Assembly (NCBI GenBank): GCA_009842325.1
Contig: VYFQ01000010.1
Location: 85,199 to 149,198, forward strand
Direction of reading: 5' to 3'
From: Acidimicrobiaceae bacterium
GTDB lineage: Bacteria; Actinomycetota; Acidimicrobiia; Acidimicrobiales; Aldehydirespiratoraceae
DNA length: 64,000 bases
The position numbers and the translations under genes were made by a program. The notes beneath the pieces are model-generated. The model worked only from the letters and a program-made list of their open reading frames with translations. It was not told where the DNA came from and ran no database searches. Below are positions 26,246 through 35,655 of the stretch, in pieces; the first letter of the stretch is position 1, and every line of letters begins with the position of its first letter.

Positions 26246-29065
26246 CTAGCCGGCGGTCTCGCTGGCGGTGCCGAGATAGCTGGCGACGACCAGCGGGTCG
26301 TTCCTGACCTCGTCGGGAGTGCCCGCCGAGATCACCGACCCGGACTCCAGGCAATACACCCGATCGCTGACTCCCATGATCACCGTCATGTCGTGCTCGA
26401 TCAGCAGGATCCCGGCACCCAGCTCGCTGCGGATCCTGCGGACAAGGGGGGCGAACGCCTCGGTCTCGCGCTGGGCGACGCCGGCGGTGGGCTCGTCCAG
26501 GCACAACACTCGGGCGTCGAGCGCCAGCAGGCCGGCCAGCTCGACGATGCGCCGGGAGCCGGTGGACAGGTCCGACACGTAGTGGTCGGCGTAGGCACCC
26601 AGACCGAACCAGTCGATCAGCTCATCAGCCTCGGCGCGGCGGCGTCTCTCGTTGACCAGAGTGTGGGGCAGGTGCAGCGCAGTTGAAATGAAGGGCGTGC
26701 GGCCCCTGGCCTCAAGCGCCACCATCACCGTCTCACGCACGGTCAGCTCCGGGAACAGCGTGGCCCCCTGAAACGTCCGACCCAGGCCGGCACTGGCTCG
26801 CCGCGCGGCCGACACACCAGTCAGGTCCCGCCCCATCAGCTCCACACGGCCCTCGCATCTGACCATCCCGCCGACCGCGTTCATCAGCGTGGTCTTGCCG
26901 GCGCCGTTCGTGCCGATCAGTCCGACGATCTCATCGCGGCGCACCTCGATGCTGACCTGCGACACGGCCTGGTTGCCGCCGAAACGCACCGACACGTTCT
27001 CGGCCCGCAGCACAACTTCGGGGACATCACCGCCGGCCGGGTCCCGGCGGCTCAGGCTGGCCGGCGAGGCCGGCGCGACACCAGGAGCATCCTCGGTCGG
27101 CAGCCGGGATGCGAGCCAGCTCAACAGGCCGTCCCGGGCTGTGTAGACCACCTGGATGAAGCCGCCGGGCAGGTACATGATGATGACCAGCAACCCGATG
27201 CTCGACGTGAACAGCGGCACCAGATCGTTGTCTCCGAAGAAGGCCGGCATTCCCTCGACCCACACGGCGCCCAGCACCGCGCCGGTGACCGAGCCCAGCC
27301 CTCCGATCACGGCCATGCCGACAACTCGCAGCGAGTCCTCGACCTGGAACAGCACCTGCGAGAAGCGGATGTTCTGCACCAAGCCGCCCAGCAGCGCGCC
27401 CCCGAAGCCGGCGAGCCCCCCGGCCAGACCGAACGCAGTGAGCTTCGCCCTAGTGGGGCTTACGGTGTAGGCGGAGGCACCGGCCGCGTTGTCACGCACT
27501 GCGATGGTGGAGCGGCCGATGCCGCTGCGCCGCAGCCTCGATACCACGGCATAGGCGATCACAAAGCCGCCCAGCGTGAAGTAGTAGTACGACCGCTGAG
27601 ACGAGAGATCGATGCCGAACAGCGTGCCCCGCTGGTAGGGAACGCTCGAACTGCTCCCGCCGGTGAAGAACGGTCGGCGGAACAGGTACTGGGTCGATGC
27701 GATCGAGAAAGCGAACGTGCTCACCGCCAGCATCAGGCCCCGCACCCGCAGCGCTCCAGCGCCGATCAGCAACGCCACTAGGGCGGTGAACAGGGTCGCC
27801 AGCAGGATCGACACCACGAAGGGCACCCCGACCGCCTCCACATCGATCAAGCGGAAGCCGCGCCAGCCGATATCGAGTTCGAAGCCCCGGCTGAACGCCG
27901 CCCCCGACAGCGCTCCGATGCCCGCGAAGGCCATCTGCGACAGCGACAGCTGGCCCGACCAGCCCGTTATCACCGTCACCGACATGGCGCAGATGGCGAA
28001 GCCCAGAACCGTCGCGTACAGCAGATGCCTCGACGGCAGGGTCACGATCAGCGGCAGGACGATGGCGAAGGCCAGGGCGGCGGCAAGCGTGATCCGGGGC
28101 AGTGCCCGGACCCATCGCAGCCGTTCAAGGCGCGCCGGCACCGGCCGGATGCGCGGAACGAAAGCCAGGATCGTCTCCTCCGGGCTGCCGCGGCTCTGCA
28201 CATACACCGCCACCAGCACCGCGCAGAACAGCAGGAAGTCGATCAGACCCGCCTCGGACAGGTAGTTGAACCTCACCACCGACTCGGTCACACCGATGGC
28301 GAGCCCCGCCACGACTGCTCTGGGAAACGACCTCATCCCCGCTACGGCGGCCGCGGCCAGCGCCCGGGCCAAAGTAAGCGGTCCCAGGTTCGCCAGGCCG
28401 GTCACCGCCCCCGACTGGCCGCTCAGCAAGATGATCGACAGAGACGACAGCAGGCCGGCGACCGTCCACACGAACGTCGACACCACCTTCGGGTTCACAC
28501 CCGACAAGCGGGCCAATTCGGGGTTGCCAGCCGACGCGGCAACTGCACGCCCGAAGATCGTGCGGTTCAGCATCCAGCCCAGAGCGACGGCAACAATGGG
28601 CACCACCACGATGATCGCCACCTGGGGAGCGGCGATGCGCAGGCCGAACGGTGCGTTCTCCCAAACGGTGCGGGCCGCTACCGGATAGCGCTGCGTAGTG
28701 TCGGTGATGTCGGGGAACGCGGCGATCACCGCCCGCATCAACTGGGCAACGCCCACGGTGGCCACCAGCAGTATCACCCGGGGACGTCTGAACAGGCGGC
28801 GCACCACGGTCAGTTCCACCAGCGCGCCAGCCAACGTGCCGATCAGCAAGGCGGTAGCCAGACCGATCCAGAAGGGGAAGCCCCAGTCGATCTGCATCAG
28901 GGCGAACAAGCCGGCCGCGGGCAGCCCCAGGTTCCCCACCGCGAAGTTGATCACCCGGGTGGATCGGTAGATGAGCACGATGCCCATGGCGAGCATGCCG
29001 ATGACCAGGCCCGTGACCGCTCCGTTGAATACGAGCTGCCGTGTGATCCAGGCTGCGAGGACCAC
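26246..29065 (-). CDS. Branched-chain-amino-acid-type ABC importer: LivH-LivM-LivG single-chain fusion (module 2)
   Basis: A 939-residue paralogue of the module 1 chain with the same domain order. LivH-type permease is at about 1-300 (MGIVLIYRSTRVINFAVGNLG). LivM-type permease is at about 310-640 (VITGWSGQLSLSQMAFAGIG; VIGGLGSVTGAVLGAVW). A LivG-type ATPase has Walker A GTNGAGKTT at 718-726, signature LSTGSRR, and Walker B ARVLCLDEPTAG. The GTG at 29065 lies six bases after the MFS-LivF stop, so the two are surely co-transcribed. The binding-protein gene follows. The ligand is unknown. Confidence 0.9.
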   Translation of the reverse strand: MVLAAWITRQLVFNGAVTGLVIGMLAMGIVLIYRSTRVINFAVGNLGLPAAGLFALMQIDWGFPFWIGLATALLIGTLAGALVELTVVRRLFRRPRVILLVATVGVAQLMRAVIAAFPDITDTTQRYPVAARTVWENAPFGLRIAAPQVAIIVVVPIVAVALGWMLNRTIFGRAVAASAGNPELARLSGVNPKVVSTFVWTVAGLLSSLSIILLSGQSGAVTGLANLGPLTLARALAAAAVAGMRSFPRAVVAGLAIGVTESVVRFNYLSEAGLIDFLLFCAVLVAVYVQSRGSPEETILAFVPRIRPVPARLERLRWVRALPRITLAAALAFAIVLPLIVTLPSRHLLYATVLGFAICAMSVTVITGWSGQLSLSQMAFAGIGALSGAAFSRGFELDIGWRGFRLIDVEAVGVPFVVSILLATLFTALVALLIGAGALRVRGLMLAVSTFAFSIASTQYLFRRPFFTGGSSSSVPYQRGTLFGIDLSSQRSYYYFTLGGFVIAYAVVSRLRRSGIGRSTIAVRDNAAGASAYTVSPTRAKLTAFGLAGGLAGFGGALLGGLVQNIRFSQVLFQVEDSLRVVGMAVIGGLGSVTGAVLGAVWVEGMPAFFGDNDLVPLFTSSIGLLVIIMYLPGGFIQVVYTARDGLLSWLASRLPTEDAPGVAPASPASLSRRDPAGGDVPEVVLRAENVSVRFGGNQAVSQVSIEVRRDEIVGLIGTNGAGKTTLMNAVGGMVRCEGRVELMGRDLTGVSAARRASAGLGRTFQGATLFPELTVRETVMVALEARGRTPFISTALHLPHTLVNERRRRAEADELIDWFGLGAYADHYVSDLSTGSRRIVELAGLLALDARVLCLDEPTAGVAQRETEAFAPLVRRIRSELGAGILLIEHDMTVIMGVSDRVYCLESGSVISAGTPDEVRNDPLVVASYLGTASETAG

Positions 29066-29071
29066 CGCGTC

Positions 29072-31414
29072 TCAGCTTCCGTTGCCCGCGTCGGAGGGCG
29101 ATTCGGTGCTATCAGCGCCGGTGCCGGCGGCGGAGCCTGTGCTGTCGGCCCCGGCGTCGTCGACAACACCCGGCGCCGGGTCGGCGCCGAATAGCACTTC
29201 GTGCATCAGTTCGGGCCGCTCGATGACATCGCGTGCCGGCCCCGCGTAGCGCACCTCGCCCTTCTCGAGGAACACGGTGTCGTCGGCCAGCGACAGCGCC
29301 AGGTTGAGCGACTGCTCCACCACGATCATCGTCTGCCCGGCCTCACGTAGCCGCTGGAGTCCGGCCACGAGGTCTTGGACGATGGTGGGGGCCAGCCCGA
29401 GGCTCATCTCGTCGATGATGAGTATCTCGGGATCGTGCATCATTACCCGAGCCAGCGCCAGCATCTGCTGCTGCCCGCCGGAGAGGTCGCCGGCTCGCTC
29501 ACCAAGACGGCCCTCGAGTTGTTCGAACATCTCGACCACCCGATCGATGCGCCGTTGCACGTCGGCGGAGTCCCGCCGGTACTTGTAAGCGCCGATGCGA
29601 AGGTTGTCCTCGATGCTCAGCTCACGGAACACCCCCCGCCCGCCGGGCAGCATCTGCACACCCATCGCGGAGCGCTGCTCCGGGGTGGTGTAGGTGATCG
29701 AGCGCCCGTGCATGCGGATCTCGCCCCGCTCGGGCGTTAACAATCCGGTGACCACGCTGAGCGCAGTCGACTTGCCTGCGCCGTTGGCGCCGAGCAGGGC
29801 CAGCGTCTTGCCCTGACCCACCTCGAAGGAGACGTCGAAGAGCACCTGCACCGCGCCGTAGCTGAAGTCGATGTTGCTGGCTTGCAGCGCCGGAGTGGAC
29901 TCTGGGTCGAGGCGCCTGCGGTCGTGCTCGGCCAGCTCCTCCTCGAGTTCGGCAACCACCATCGACAGGTCGTGCTTGATCGACCGCGAGCCGCGGATCA
30001 AGAAGACCGAGCCGATGGACACCGCCGGGAGGGCCAGCACGGTCACCGCGGTCTGCACGCCGTAGGAGTCGACGAGGAACGCTGCGACCAGTGATCCGCC
30101 CACTGCGCCGAACAGGAAGATGAACAGGGTGATCAACGCTGAGCCCAGGCCTCGCAACCGGTAGGGCACGATCGACCACACCACCGGAGCGACCATGGCG
30201 AATGCGGCTGCCGACAGCACGGTGCGGGGCACGTCCACCACCACGAACAGGTACTCGTTGGGCATGGCGAACTGCAGCGGCACCAGGACCGAGGTTGGCA
30301 GCAGCAGTCCCCCGATCAGCCGCAGAGTCAGGGACGGGTCGCGGCGGTACAGCCGATCAAAGCGCAGCCCCACCATCGGCAGCACCACCGCCGCGGCGAA
30401 ACCAGCGACCGAGGTGGCCACCCCCCGCCCGAACGTGCCGAGGCCGAACTCGTCCTCCAGGAACAGGTTGGACTGAACGGGAATCGTGAACAGCACAAAA
30501 CCCAGAGCGACGAACGCGAACAGCACCGCTCTGACCGTCTGGATCCTCAGCAGCCGGGCGAAGGCAGCCTCCACCGAGATGGGAGCGGGGTCGGGGTCGG
30601 CGATCACCTGGCTGAGGACACTCGTCTTCTCCCACTGGCCCCGGGTCGGTTCGGGGATCCGGAAGGCGGCCACCGCGAACACCGCCACCGGCAGGCCCAA
30701 CAGGAAGAACGCCCACCGCCAGCCCTCGTCACCGCCGGCGACCCACGCCACGGTGCCCACCGCGATCGGGCTGATGGCGGCCACGGCCCGGCCGGTGGAC
30801 TGGGTGAGCCCGCCGATGCGGCCCCGCACCCCGATGGGGTATGTGTCGGCCAGCAGCGAGCTGTGCACCGGGATCGTGTTCGACTTGGCGATGCCAGCGC
30901 CAAAGCGGGTGCAGAACAGCATGAACGCGTTCACCGCGAAGCCCGAGAGGAACACCATCCCGGAGAACACCGCGCTTGCAATCCCGACGATCGGCGCTCG
31001 TCTGATGCGGTCGGCCAGCCAGCCCATCGGGAAGGCGCCCAGCACCACGAAGGCAGCTGAGGCGGACGCGATGAAGGTAATCGTGCCGTCGGAGACACCG
31101 AAGGTGTCACGGATGTCGGGGGCCAGCACGGCCATGGCGGCCTGTTCGAGCTCGTCAAGGCTGTTGAGCACGAGCAGCACGATGAAGGTGAAGGCACCAC
31201 CCATCGCGAGGCCCTCGCGCAGCGGCATCTCCTCGTCGCCGACCCCCGGCAGGAGGTCGTCCGCGAAGAGCACCTGCTCGCCGGCGCGGTCCTGAGCGTC
31301 TCGGCGAGCCGATTCCGCCGACAGCAGCTCTGCGGTGAGAACGGCCGTGTCGTCTTCGGGGGTCCCCTCAGGCTCAGCCGCTCCGGGACCTTGCTCGGGA
31401 TGCTGGTCAGTCAC
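29072..31414 (-). CDS. MFS transporter fused to a LivF-type ABC ATPase (module 2)
   Basis: A 780-residue fusion, paralogous to the module 1 protein. Residues 1-75 are a soluble N-terminus with LLPGVGDEEMPLREGL just before helix 1. Residues about 75-480 form a twelve-helix major facilitator (WLADRIRR loop). A Glu-rich helical linker follows. The LivF-type ATPase has Walker A GANGAGKST at 542-550, signature LSGGQQQ, and Walker B EILIIDEMSLGLAP. Unlike the other copy it has a C-terminal Ser/Asp/Gly-rich tail of about 35 residues. The GTG start at 31414 lies 11 bases after the xer stop and lacks a strong ribosome site. Confidence 0.9.
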   Translation of the reverse strand: MTDQHPEQGPGAAEPEGTPEDDTAVLTAELLSAESARRDAQDRAGEQVLFADDLLPGVGDEEMPLREGLAMGGAFTFIVLLVLNSLDELEQAAMAVLAPDIRDTFGVSDGTITFIASASAAFVVLGAFPMGWLADRIRRAPIVGIASAVFSGMVFLSGFAVNAFMLFCTRFGAGIAKSNTIPVHSSLLADTYPIGVRGRIGGLTQSTGRAVAAISPIAVGTVAWVAGGDEGWRWAFFLLGLPVAVFAVAAFRIPEPTRGQWEKTSVLSQVIADPDPAPISVEAAFARLLRIQTVRAVLFAFVALGFVLFTIPVQSNLFLEDEFGLGTFGRGVATSVAGFAAAVVLPMVGLRFDRLYRRDPSLTLRLIGGLLLPTSVLVPLQFAMPNEYLFVVVDVPRTVLSAAAFAMVAPVVWSIVPYRLRGLGSALITLFIFLFGAVGGSLVAAFLVDSYGVQTAVTVLALPAVSIGSVFLIRGSRSIKHDLSMVVAELEEELAEHDRRRLDPESTPALQASNIDFSYGAVQVLFDVSFEVGQGKTLALLGANGAGKSTALSVVTGLLTPERGEIRMHGRSITYTTPEQRSAMGVQMLPGGRGVFRELSIEDNLRIGAYKYRRDSADVQRRIDRVVEMFEQLEGRLGERAGDLSGGQQQMLALARVMMHDPEILIIDEMSLGLAPTIVQDLVAGLQRLREAGQTMIVVEQSLNLALSLADDTVFLEKGEVRYAGPARDVIERPELMHEVLFGADPAPGVVDDAGADSTGSAAGTGADSTESPSDAGNGS

Positions 31415-31425
31415 CAGCGAACAAA

Positions 31426-32325
31426 CTAGGCCCTAGGGTGCGATGACCGGTGCACTTCGCGCAGGCGCTCGCGGCTGACGTGGGTGTAGATCTGGGTGCT
31501 GGCGATGTCGGCGTGGCCCAGCAGTTCCTGCACGGCCCGCAGGTCCGCGCCGCCGTCGAGCAGGTGGGTGGCGAAGGTGTGGCGCAGGGCGTGCGGATGG
31601 GTCGGCACCACGCTGCGGCGGTCGATGACCCGGCGCACGTCGCGGGGCGTCATGGCCCGGCCCCGCTGGTTGAGGAAGACCGGGTCGGCCGGAGTGTCGT
31701 TGGCGACGAACGAAGCACGATGATCCTCTAGCCAGGCACGCAGCGCGGCCGCTGCCGGATCGCTGAGGGGAACCAGGCGCTGCTTGGAGCCCTTGCCCCA
31801 CACTCGAACCTGGGCTTGAGCCAGGTCCAAGTCCTCGTGGCGCAGGCCGCACAGCTCGCTCACCCGCAGGCCGCTTCCGTAGAGCAGTTCGACGATGGCC
31901 AGATCGCGGGCGTCGCGGGCTTCGTCGTCCCCGGCTCGGGCCGGCTTCTCGATGAGCGTGTCTATCTGGTCGTCCTTGAGCACCTGCGGCAGCTTCGACG
32001 GCCCTCTGGGCGGGGCCAGCCCGAGCGTGGGGTCGGTGCCCACACGGCCGGTGCGGCGGGCCCAGTCGAAGTAGCGTCGCAGCACCGAGACCTTGCGGCT
32101 GATAGTGCGGGCCGCGTAGCGATTGACGCCCAGCTCGGCCAGGTAACGGCGCAGAGTCCGCCGGTCCACCGCCGAGGGGCCAGCCGCACCCGCCTCCTCG
32201 AGCCACTGCACGGCCGCGGCAGCGTCGCGTGCGTACACGGCCCGGGTGGAGTCGGCCACGCCGCTAAGCGAGTCGAGCCACGCTCCCAAACCCCAGTTGT
32301 CCACAAGTCGAGTGTAGTTATCCAC
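31426..32325 (-). CDS. xerC: Chromosomal tyrosine recombinase XerC/XerD
   Basis: A 299-residue site-specific recombinase that resolves chromosome dimers at dif sites. The catalytic set is complete: Arg154 (SGLRVSEL), Lys178 (GKGSKQR), His245 and Arg248 (HALR), His271 (GHAD) and nucleophile Tyr280. The N-terminal SAM-like core-binding domain covers residues 1-95. The GTG at 32325 has GAGG five bases upstream. It lies 38 bases after dprA, the usual actinobacterial neighbourhood, so it is a housekeeping Xer protein rather than a phage integrase. XerC versus XerD cannot be settled by eye. Confidence 0.9.
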   Translation of the reverse strand: MDNYTRLVDNWGLGAWLDSLSGVADSTRAVYARDAAAAVQWLEEAGAAGPSAVDRRTLRRYLAELGVNRYAARTISRKVSVLRRYFDWARRTGRVGTDPTLGLAPPRGPSKLPQVLKDDQIDTLIEKPARAGDDEARDARDLAIVELLYGSGLRVSELCGLRHEDLDLAQAQVRVWGKGSKQRLVPLSDPAAAALRAWLEDHRASFVANDTPADPVFLNQRGRAMTPRDVRRVIDRRSVVPTHPHALRHTFATHLLDGGADLRAVQELLGHADIASTQIYTHVSRERLREVHRSSHPRA

Positions 32326-32363
32326 ACAGTCCTCGCCGTGACCTCACGGCGAAGCTCAGTCCT

Positions 32364-33536
32364 CTAGGCCCGCATCACGCGGGCGCCGTCGCGAGCCAGC
32401 AGACCCAGGCGCTCGAGGCCCTCGGCGGCCACCAGAACCTCGGGCACGGGTGCCCCGGCTCGCAGCACCAGCAGGTCGAGGCTGATCGGGCCGTCGTCGA
32501 GGAGGTCGAACAGCTTCTTCTGGAGCCCGTCGAGACCCTCGATATCGATCCGGCTCACCGCCGGGTCCAAGCCCGCGGCGATGCGGGCCAGCATGGTACC
32601 GCCGGTCGCCAGTCCCAGGGCGACCAGCACGTCCTCGGTGGAGCAGGCTGGAGCGCAGCCCTCGCTCAGCAGAAGGTTGGTGCCCTCCGCAGCCGGGTTT
32701 CGCACCGAGCCGGGCACGGCCATGACGGTGACCTCGCGCCGGATGGCCTCCTCGACCGTGTGCATGGAGCCACCGGCCCGCTTGGACTCCACCACCACCA
32801 CGACATCGGCCAGCGCGGCGAGCAGCCGGTTACGGGCCGGAAAGCGCCAGCCCTCCGGCTCGGCTCCCAAGGGCGCCTCCGAGAGCAGGGTTCCAGACGC
32901 GCTCACTGCCTCCCAGAGATCGCGGTTGCCTCTGGGATAGACGACGTCGAGACCGCTGCCAACTATGCCGACGACGGGGGCGCCGTCCGCGGCCAGTGCG
33001 CCCCGGTGGGCCGCGCCGTCTATACCCAAGGCGAGTCCGGAAACCACGGTCACCCCGGCCTCGGCCAGCCCCGCACCCAGCTCCATCGCCACCGACCGTC
33101 CTGTGGGCGTGCAGCGCCGGGTGCCCACGATGGCCACGGCCGGCGCGGTGGGGTCGGGCAGGCGTCCGCGGCGGAACAGGATCGGCGCCGGATCGAGGTC
33201 GTAGATGAGGGCGAACGGATGCTGGATGCTGGCCGGCGTGGTCACCCACGCGTCCAGTGATTCGAGCTGGGCAGCGATTGCGGTGAGGTCGGCGCCGCGG
33301 GCGTGGTCCCGCCAGATGTCGTGAAGGTCGTCGCCGGCCACCCACTTGGCCATCTGGCCTGTCTCCACCTTCTTCCAGACCTTGGCCGGATCTTGCTTGC
33401 GGAGCAGCCGATCGAGCCGTCGCGGCGTCGCCCGCGGCAACGACGCCAACGCGGCGGCGTAGACGCCCCGCTCCATCGGCGTCGCGGGTCCGTCATCCAC
33501 CGACCACTGCTTCGGCGTCGCAGTCACGTCATCCAT
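32364..33536 (-). CDS. dprA: DNA-processing protein DprA
   Basis: A 390-residue DprA/Smf protein. It binds incoming single-stranded DNA and loads RecA in natural transformation. The Rossmann-fold core at about 130-330 has the family motifs VAIVGTRRCTPTG, GLALGIDGAAHRGAL, GIVGSGLDVVYP and FPARNRLLA. A winged-helix-like C-terminus follows (LLDDGPISLDLLVLRAG). Residues 1-120 form a SAM-like N-terminal region. It overlaps yifB by eight bases and is followed by xer. Confidence 0.95.
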   Translation of the reverse strand: MDDVTATPKQWSVDDGPATPMERGVYAAALASLPRATPRRLDRLLRKQDPAKVWKKVETGQMAKWVAGDDLHDIWRDHARGADLTAIAAQLESLDAWVTTPASIQHPFALIYDLDPAPILFRRGRLPDPTAPAVAIVGTRRCTPTGRSVAMELGAGLAEAGVTVVSGLALGIDGAAHRGALAADGAPVVGIVGSGLDVVYPRGNRDLWEAVSASGTLLSEAPLGAEPEGWRFPARNRLLAALADVVVVVESKRAGGSMHTVEEAIRREVTVMAVPGSVRNPAAEGTNLLLSEGCAPACSTEDVLVALGLATGGTMLARIAAGLDPAVSRIDIEGLDGLQKKLFDLLDDGPISLDLLVLRAGAPVPEVLVAAEGLERLGLLARDGARVMRA

Positions 33537-35040
33537 GGACTAGGCCTCCCGCGCTGTCGAGCCGCATCCTGAGCGAGAGAGCCGCAAGCACGTCGGTCGC
33601 TCGCAGTTCGTGGCCGCCATCGTCAAGGTCGCGAATCGTGCGGGCCACTGTGCGGACCCGGCGCAGGCCCCTGGCGCTCAGACGTCCTTCGGTCAGGGCG
33701 GCCCGCAACACTTCCGTGGCGGCGTGGTCCATGGGGGCGTGCCGTTCCAGGTCCGGCCCGGACAGCTCGCCGTTGCTGGCGACACCCCGCTGGCGAGCTC
33801 GGACCCGGACAGCCGCCACCCGTTCGGCGACCTCGGCGCTGGAGGTGCTCGGCCCGGTGTCGAGCAGGTCGGCCGGGTCGGGTCGGTCCACCCGGACCAC
33901 CAGATCGAGGCGGTCGACGAAGGGGCCCGACAGCCTGCGCTGGTAGCGGGCCAGCGCTCCTGGAGCGCACCGGCAGCCGACCGTGCCGCCGGCGCCGCAC
34001 GGGCACGGGTTCATGGCTGCCACCAGCAGGAAGCGGGCCGGGTGCTCGACCATGCCCTGGGAGCGGGCCACCCGGATCATGCCCTCCTCCAGCGGCTGGC
34101 GCAGTGCGTCCAGCACCGACGGTGCGAACTCCCCGAGCTCGTCCAGGAAGAGAACCCCGCCGGTGGCCGCGCTCACCTCGCCCGGCCTGGCCCGGGCGGT
34201 GCCCCCGCCCACCAGCGCGGCCATTGACGACGAGTGGTGGGGCGCCCGGAACGGGGGTCGGGTGATCAGGCCGTCGGGAAGGGCCAGCCCGGCCGCCGAG
34301 TGGACCCGGGTGACCTCCAGGGACTCCGCGTGCGACAGGTCAGGCAGCACGCCGACCAGGCGGCGGGCCAGCATGGTCTTGCCCGCGCCGGGGGGCCCGA
34401 CCAGCAGCAGGTGGTGCCCACCGGACGCGGCCACCTCCAGGGCCCAGCGGGCCAGCGGCTGGCCCGCGATGTCGCAGAGGTCGGGCTCAGGCTCGGCGCA
34501 AGGCGAGCCTCGAGCGACGGGCGGAACGGGCCAGGGCTCCGTGCCGGCCAGCGCTTCGAACACCTCCTTGAGGTGGTTGACGGGTCGGACCCGTTCGGGA
34601 GCCACCAGTTCGGCCACCTCGCTGTCGCGGGCGGCAACCACGATCGACGAGTTGTCCATGGCGTCGACCAGGGGCAGCGCCCCCGGCACGGGCCGCACCG
34701 ACCCGTCGAGGCCCAACTGCCCCAACACTCCGAGGTCGGTGATCGACGCCGCTTCGAGCTGCCCGTCGGCGACGAGCACGCCCACGGCCACGGCCAGATC
34801 GAGGCCGGCGCCCGACTTGGGCACATCGCTGGGGGCCAGGTTGACCGTGATGCGCGTCGACGGCCATTTGAGCTTGCTGGACACGATGGCGGCCCGGACC
34901 CGGTCGCGGGCTTCGCGGCACGAGGCGTCGGGCAGGCCGACGATGGTGAATCCGGGTAGCCCGTCGGCGACGTGGACCTCCACCGACACGGGATGGCCCC
35001 ATACGCCGACGAGGGTGGCAGAGCGGACGGTAGCGAGCAC
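33529..35040 (-). CDS. yifB: YifB/ComM-family Mg-chelatase-like AAA ATPase
   Basis: A 503-residue ATPase. The ComM branch is a hexameric branch-migration helicase in natural transformation. An N-terminal Lon-like ChlI domain (about 1-170, LPGFTIVGLPDASCREARDRV) precedes a Mg-chelatase AAA domain with Walker A GPPGAGKT at 215-222 and Walker B GGVLFLDELGEF. The C-terminal CPCG with following cysteines is also typical. The frame opens at a TTG at 35079, but GGAGG five bases before the GTG at 35040 and the family N-terminus favour 35040. First gene of a yifB-dprA-xer transcript. Confidence 0.93.
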   Translation of the reverse strand: MLATVRSATLVGVWGHPVSVEVHVADGLPGFTIVGLPDASCREARDRVRAAIVSSKLKWPSTRITVNLAPSDVPKSGAGLDLAVAVGVLVADGQLEAASITDLGVLGQLGLDGSVRPVPGALPLVDAMDNSSIVVAARDSEVAELVAPERVRPVNHLKEVFEALAGTEPWPVPPVARGSPCAEPEPDLCDIAGQPLARWALEVAASGGHHLLLVGPPGAGKTMLARRLVGVLPDLSHAESLEVTRVHSAAGLALPDGLITRPPFRAPHHSSSMAALVGGGTARARPGEVSAATGGVLFLDELGEFAPSVLDALRQPLEEGMIRVARSQGMVEHPARFLLVAAMNPCPCGAGGTVGCRCAPGALARYQRRLSGPFVDRLDLVVRVDRPDPADLLDTGPSTSSAEVAERVAAVRVRARQRGVASNGELSGPDLERHAPMDHAATEVLRAALTEGRLSARGLRRVRTVARTIRDLDDGGHELRATDVLAALSLRMRLDSAGGLVHG

Positions 35041-35122
35041 TTCGGCCTCCGTGGATCGTGGATTGGAGGCCGTCGTCAACCCGGCCGGCGGCTAGCCGTG
35101 CATCAAGAGTGTGCAGTGATCA

Positions 35123-35128
35123 ACTATA
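35123..35128 (-). promoter_or_regulatory. Candidate -10 element (TATAGT) for yifB-dprA-xer
   Basis: On the minus strand TATAGT is a near-consensus -10 in an unusually AT-rich patch (35110-35155). TAGTCA, 18 bases upstream, is a four-of-six match to TTGACA. It overlaps the stop codon of the cytochrome gene and would give a leader of about 75 bases before yifB. Confidence 0.45.
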
Positions 35129-35492
35129 GCACTTCTCGTGTATATCTGACTACGGCTGCGATCTCTCCGGCATCCAGCACCTCTGCGAACCCGGGCATCG
35201 ACCGCACCCCGTCGGCGATGATCTCGACCTGGTCGGCAATGTTTGGGTATTGCGCGACCATCCGCCCGTCCGAGAGCCTTGTGCCCCGTCCCCCGCCTCC
35301 GTCGTTGCCGTGGCAGTTGGCGCAACGGTCGATGTAGACCTGCCGCCCCGCCACCAGCTCGCGGTCCGGGTAGCCGTCCGGGCCGACGGGCACCTCCGGC
35401 ACGTCGTCGGCCGCACAGGCTCCAGCCGCCGCGATCGCGACGACCAGGGCCGCCACCAGAAGGCGGTGCGGGATCAGGAAGCGACGAAGCAT
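35124..35492 (-). CDS. Small c-type cytochrome, predicted membrane-anchored lipoprotein
   Basis: A 122-residue protein with an N-terminal hydrophobic segment and AAGAC, so Cys26 may be lipidated. A single heme site follows (Cys57, Cys60, His61: CANCH), and Met99 (VRSMPGF) is the likely second axial ligand. It resembles soluble monoheme cytochrome c domains of respiratory chains. The frame extends to 35699, but the signal sequence begins at the ATG at 35492. It stands alone on the minus strand, away from oxidase genes. It may serve extracytoplasmic electron transfer, perhaps with CO dehydrogenase (speculative). Confidence 0.8.
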   Translation of the reverse strand: MLRRFLIPHRLLVAALVVAIAAAGACAADDVPEVPVGPDGYPDRELVAGRQVYIDRCANCHGNDGGGGRGTRLSDGRMVAQYPNIADQVEIIADGVRSMPGFAEVLDAGEIAAVVRYTREVL

Positions 35493-35538
35493 GGCGCGAT
35501 GAGGTGCGGGGGGATCGCCGTCAAACGATACTTGCACC

Positions 35539-35649
35539 ATGGGATTCGATCCCACCCGTCCCCATCGCCGCCGACGCTCCGACCTCGTCTTCGTAGTCGC
35601 GGGACTGCTGGTGGCTGTCGGCCTGGTTGTCTGGGCACTCCTGGGATAG
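35539..35649 (+). CDS. Tiny single-span membrane protein (36 residues)
   Basis: A 36-residue frame from the ATG at 35539 to TAG at 35649. It has an Arg/His-rich N-terminus (PHRRRRSD) followed by one clear membrane helix ending VVWALLG. It lies divergent from the cytochrome gene and six bases before the next plus-strand gene, making a small two-gene unit. No ribosome site is obvious. The positive-then-hydrophobic layout suggests a real N-in single-span peptide, but its short length leaves doubt. Confidence 0.5.
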   Translation: MGFDPTRPHRRRRSDLVFVVAGLLVAVGLVVWALLG

Positions 35650-35655
35650 GCGGCT

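Noticed and set aside
31426..32325. Tyrosine recombinase considered as a phage or island integrase
   Set aside because: It sits in the normal dprA-xer neighbourhood, with no att repeats, tRNA or phage genes nearby.
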